Source: Methylobacterium tardum (lineage in GTDB: Bacteria > Pseudomonadota > Alphaproteobacteria > Rhizobiales > Beijerinckiaceae). From it: DNA of 64,000 nucleotides. Position numbers and translations under genes: made by a program. The notes under the pieces were generated by a model, which saw only the letters and a program-made list of their open reading frames with translations, did no database searches and had not been told where the DNA came from. The DNA lies in contig NZ_CP097484.1 in assembly GCF_023546765.1 (NCBI RefSeq), forward strand, positions 5,132,501 through 5,196,500. Reading direction: 5' to 3'. Numbering within the stretch: the first letter of the stretch is position 1; each line of letters starts with the position of its first letter. Positions 63,976 to 64,000 of the stretch are shown piece by piece.

Positions 63976-64000
63976 CGTTACCTCGCGGTCTCGGACCCGG

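Overview
The window looks like a chromosomal segment of a high-GC alphaproteobacterium, most likely a Methylobacterium-like member of the Hyphomicrobiales. That placement is inferred from very high GC in all frames, a MucR/Ros regulator, a DUF6894-type small protein, an intracellular PHA depolymerase, Tad-type pseudopilin genes, several Crp/Fnr and LysR regulators, and intergenic palindromes of the kind common in this order. No database search was possible. I found no rRNA, tRNA, CRISPR array, transposase or prophage gene.

Layout. 1-7.3 kb: the end of an EAL phosphodiesterase, a BLUF photoreceptor, a catalase-like/cytochrome b561 pair, a Cys/Met-type PLP enzyme, an HNH protein, and a glycosyltransferase plus sugar nucleotidyltransferase. 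7.3-14 kb: a parS-like palindrome, a chemoreceptor, three Tad pseudopilin genes (two TadE-like, one TadG-like) and a PhyH dioxygenase. 14-18.3 kb: a single-domain response regulator overlapping a Crp/Fnr gene, a divergent second Crp/Fnr gene with a DUF6894 gene, then a hydroxyacid dehydrogenase with a PxpA-like gene. 18.7-27 kb: an arginine/lysine/ornithine decarboxylase overlapping a GNAT gene, a YceI-b561-YceI operon with a divergent LysR gene, a cupredoxin, small proteins and the first copy of a small RNA. 27-41 kb: small conserved proteins, an M20 carbamoylase-type hydrolase, an Mfd-type translocase, a large hybrid histidine kinase, the second copy of the small RNA, and assorted enzymes.

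41-49 kb: a LysR-controlled peptide ABC importer (binding protein, two permeases, M20 dipeptidase, fused two-domain ATPase), followed by a structured intergenic RNA candidate and mucR. 50-53 kb: a YeiH-type transporter and an SsuBC-like ABC pair without a binding protein. 53.7-62.2 kb: a second chemoreceptor and a second peptide-type ABC operon (binding protein, B, C, D, F, amidohydrolase). 62.7-64 kb: PHA depolymerase.

The most notable observations are a two-copy small RNA with an identical CCTCCC-containing core and its own terminators; a parS-like site; a structured RNA/terminator abutting a small ORF; a bipartite palindromic repeat family; and at least eight single-base frame breaks in otherwise intact genes, five of them between 55 and 61 kb. 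These breaks are either sequencing indels, several lying in C/G runs, or recent decay of one operon.
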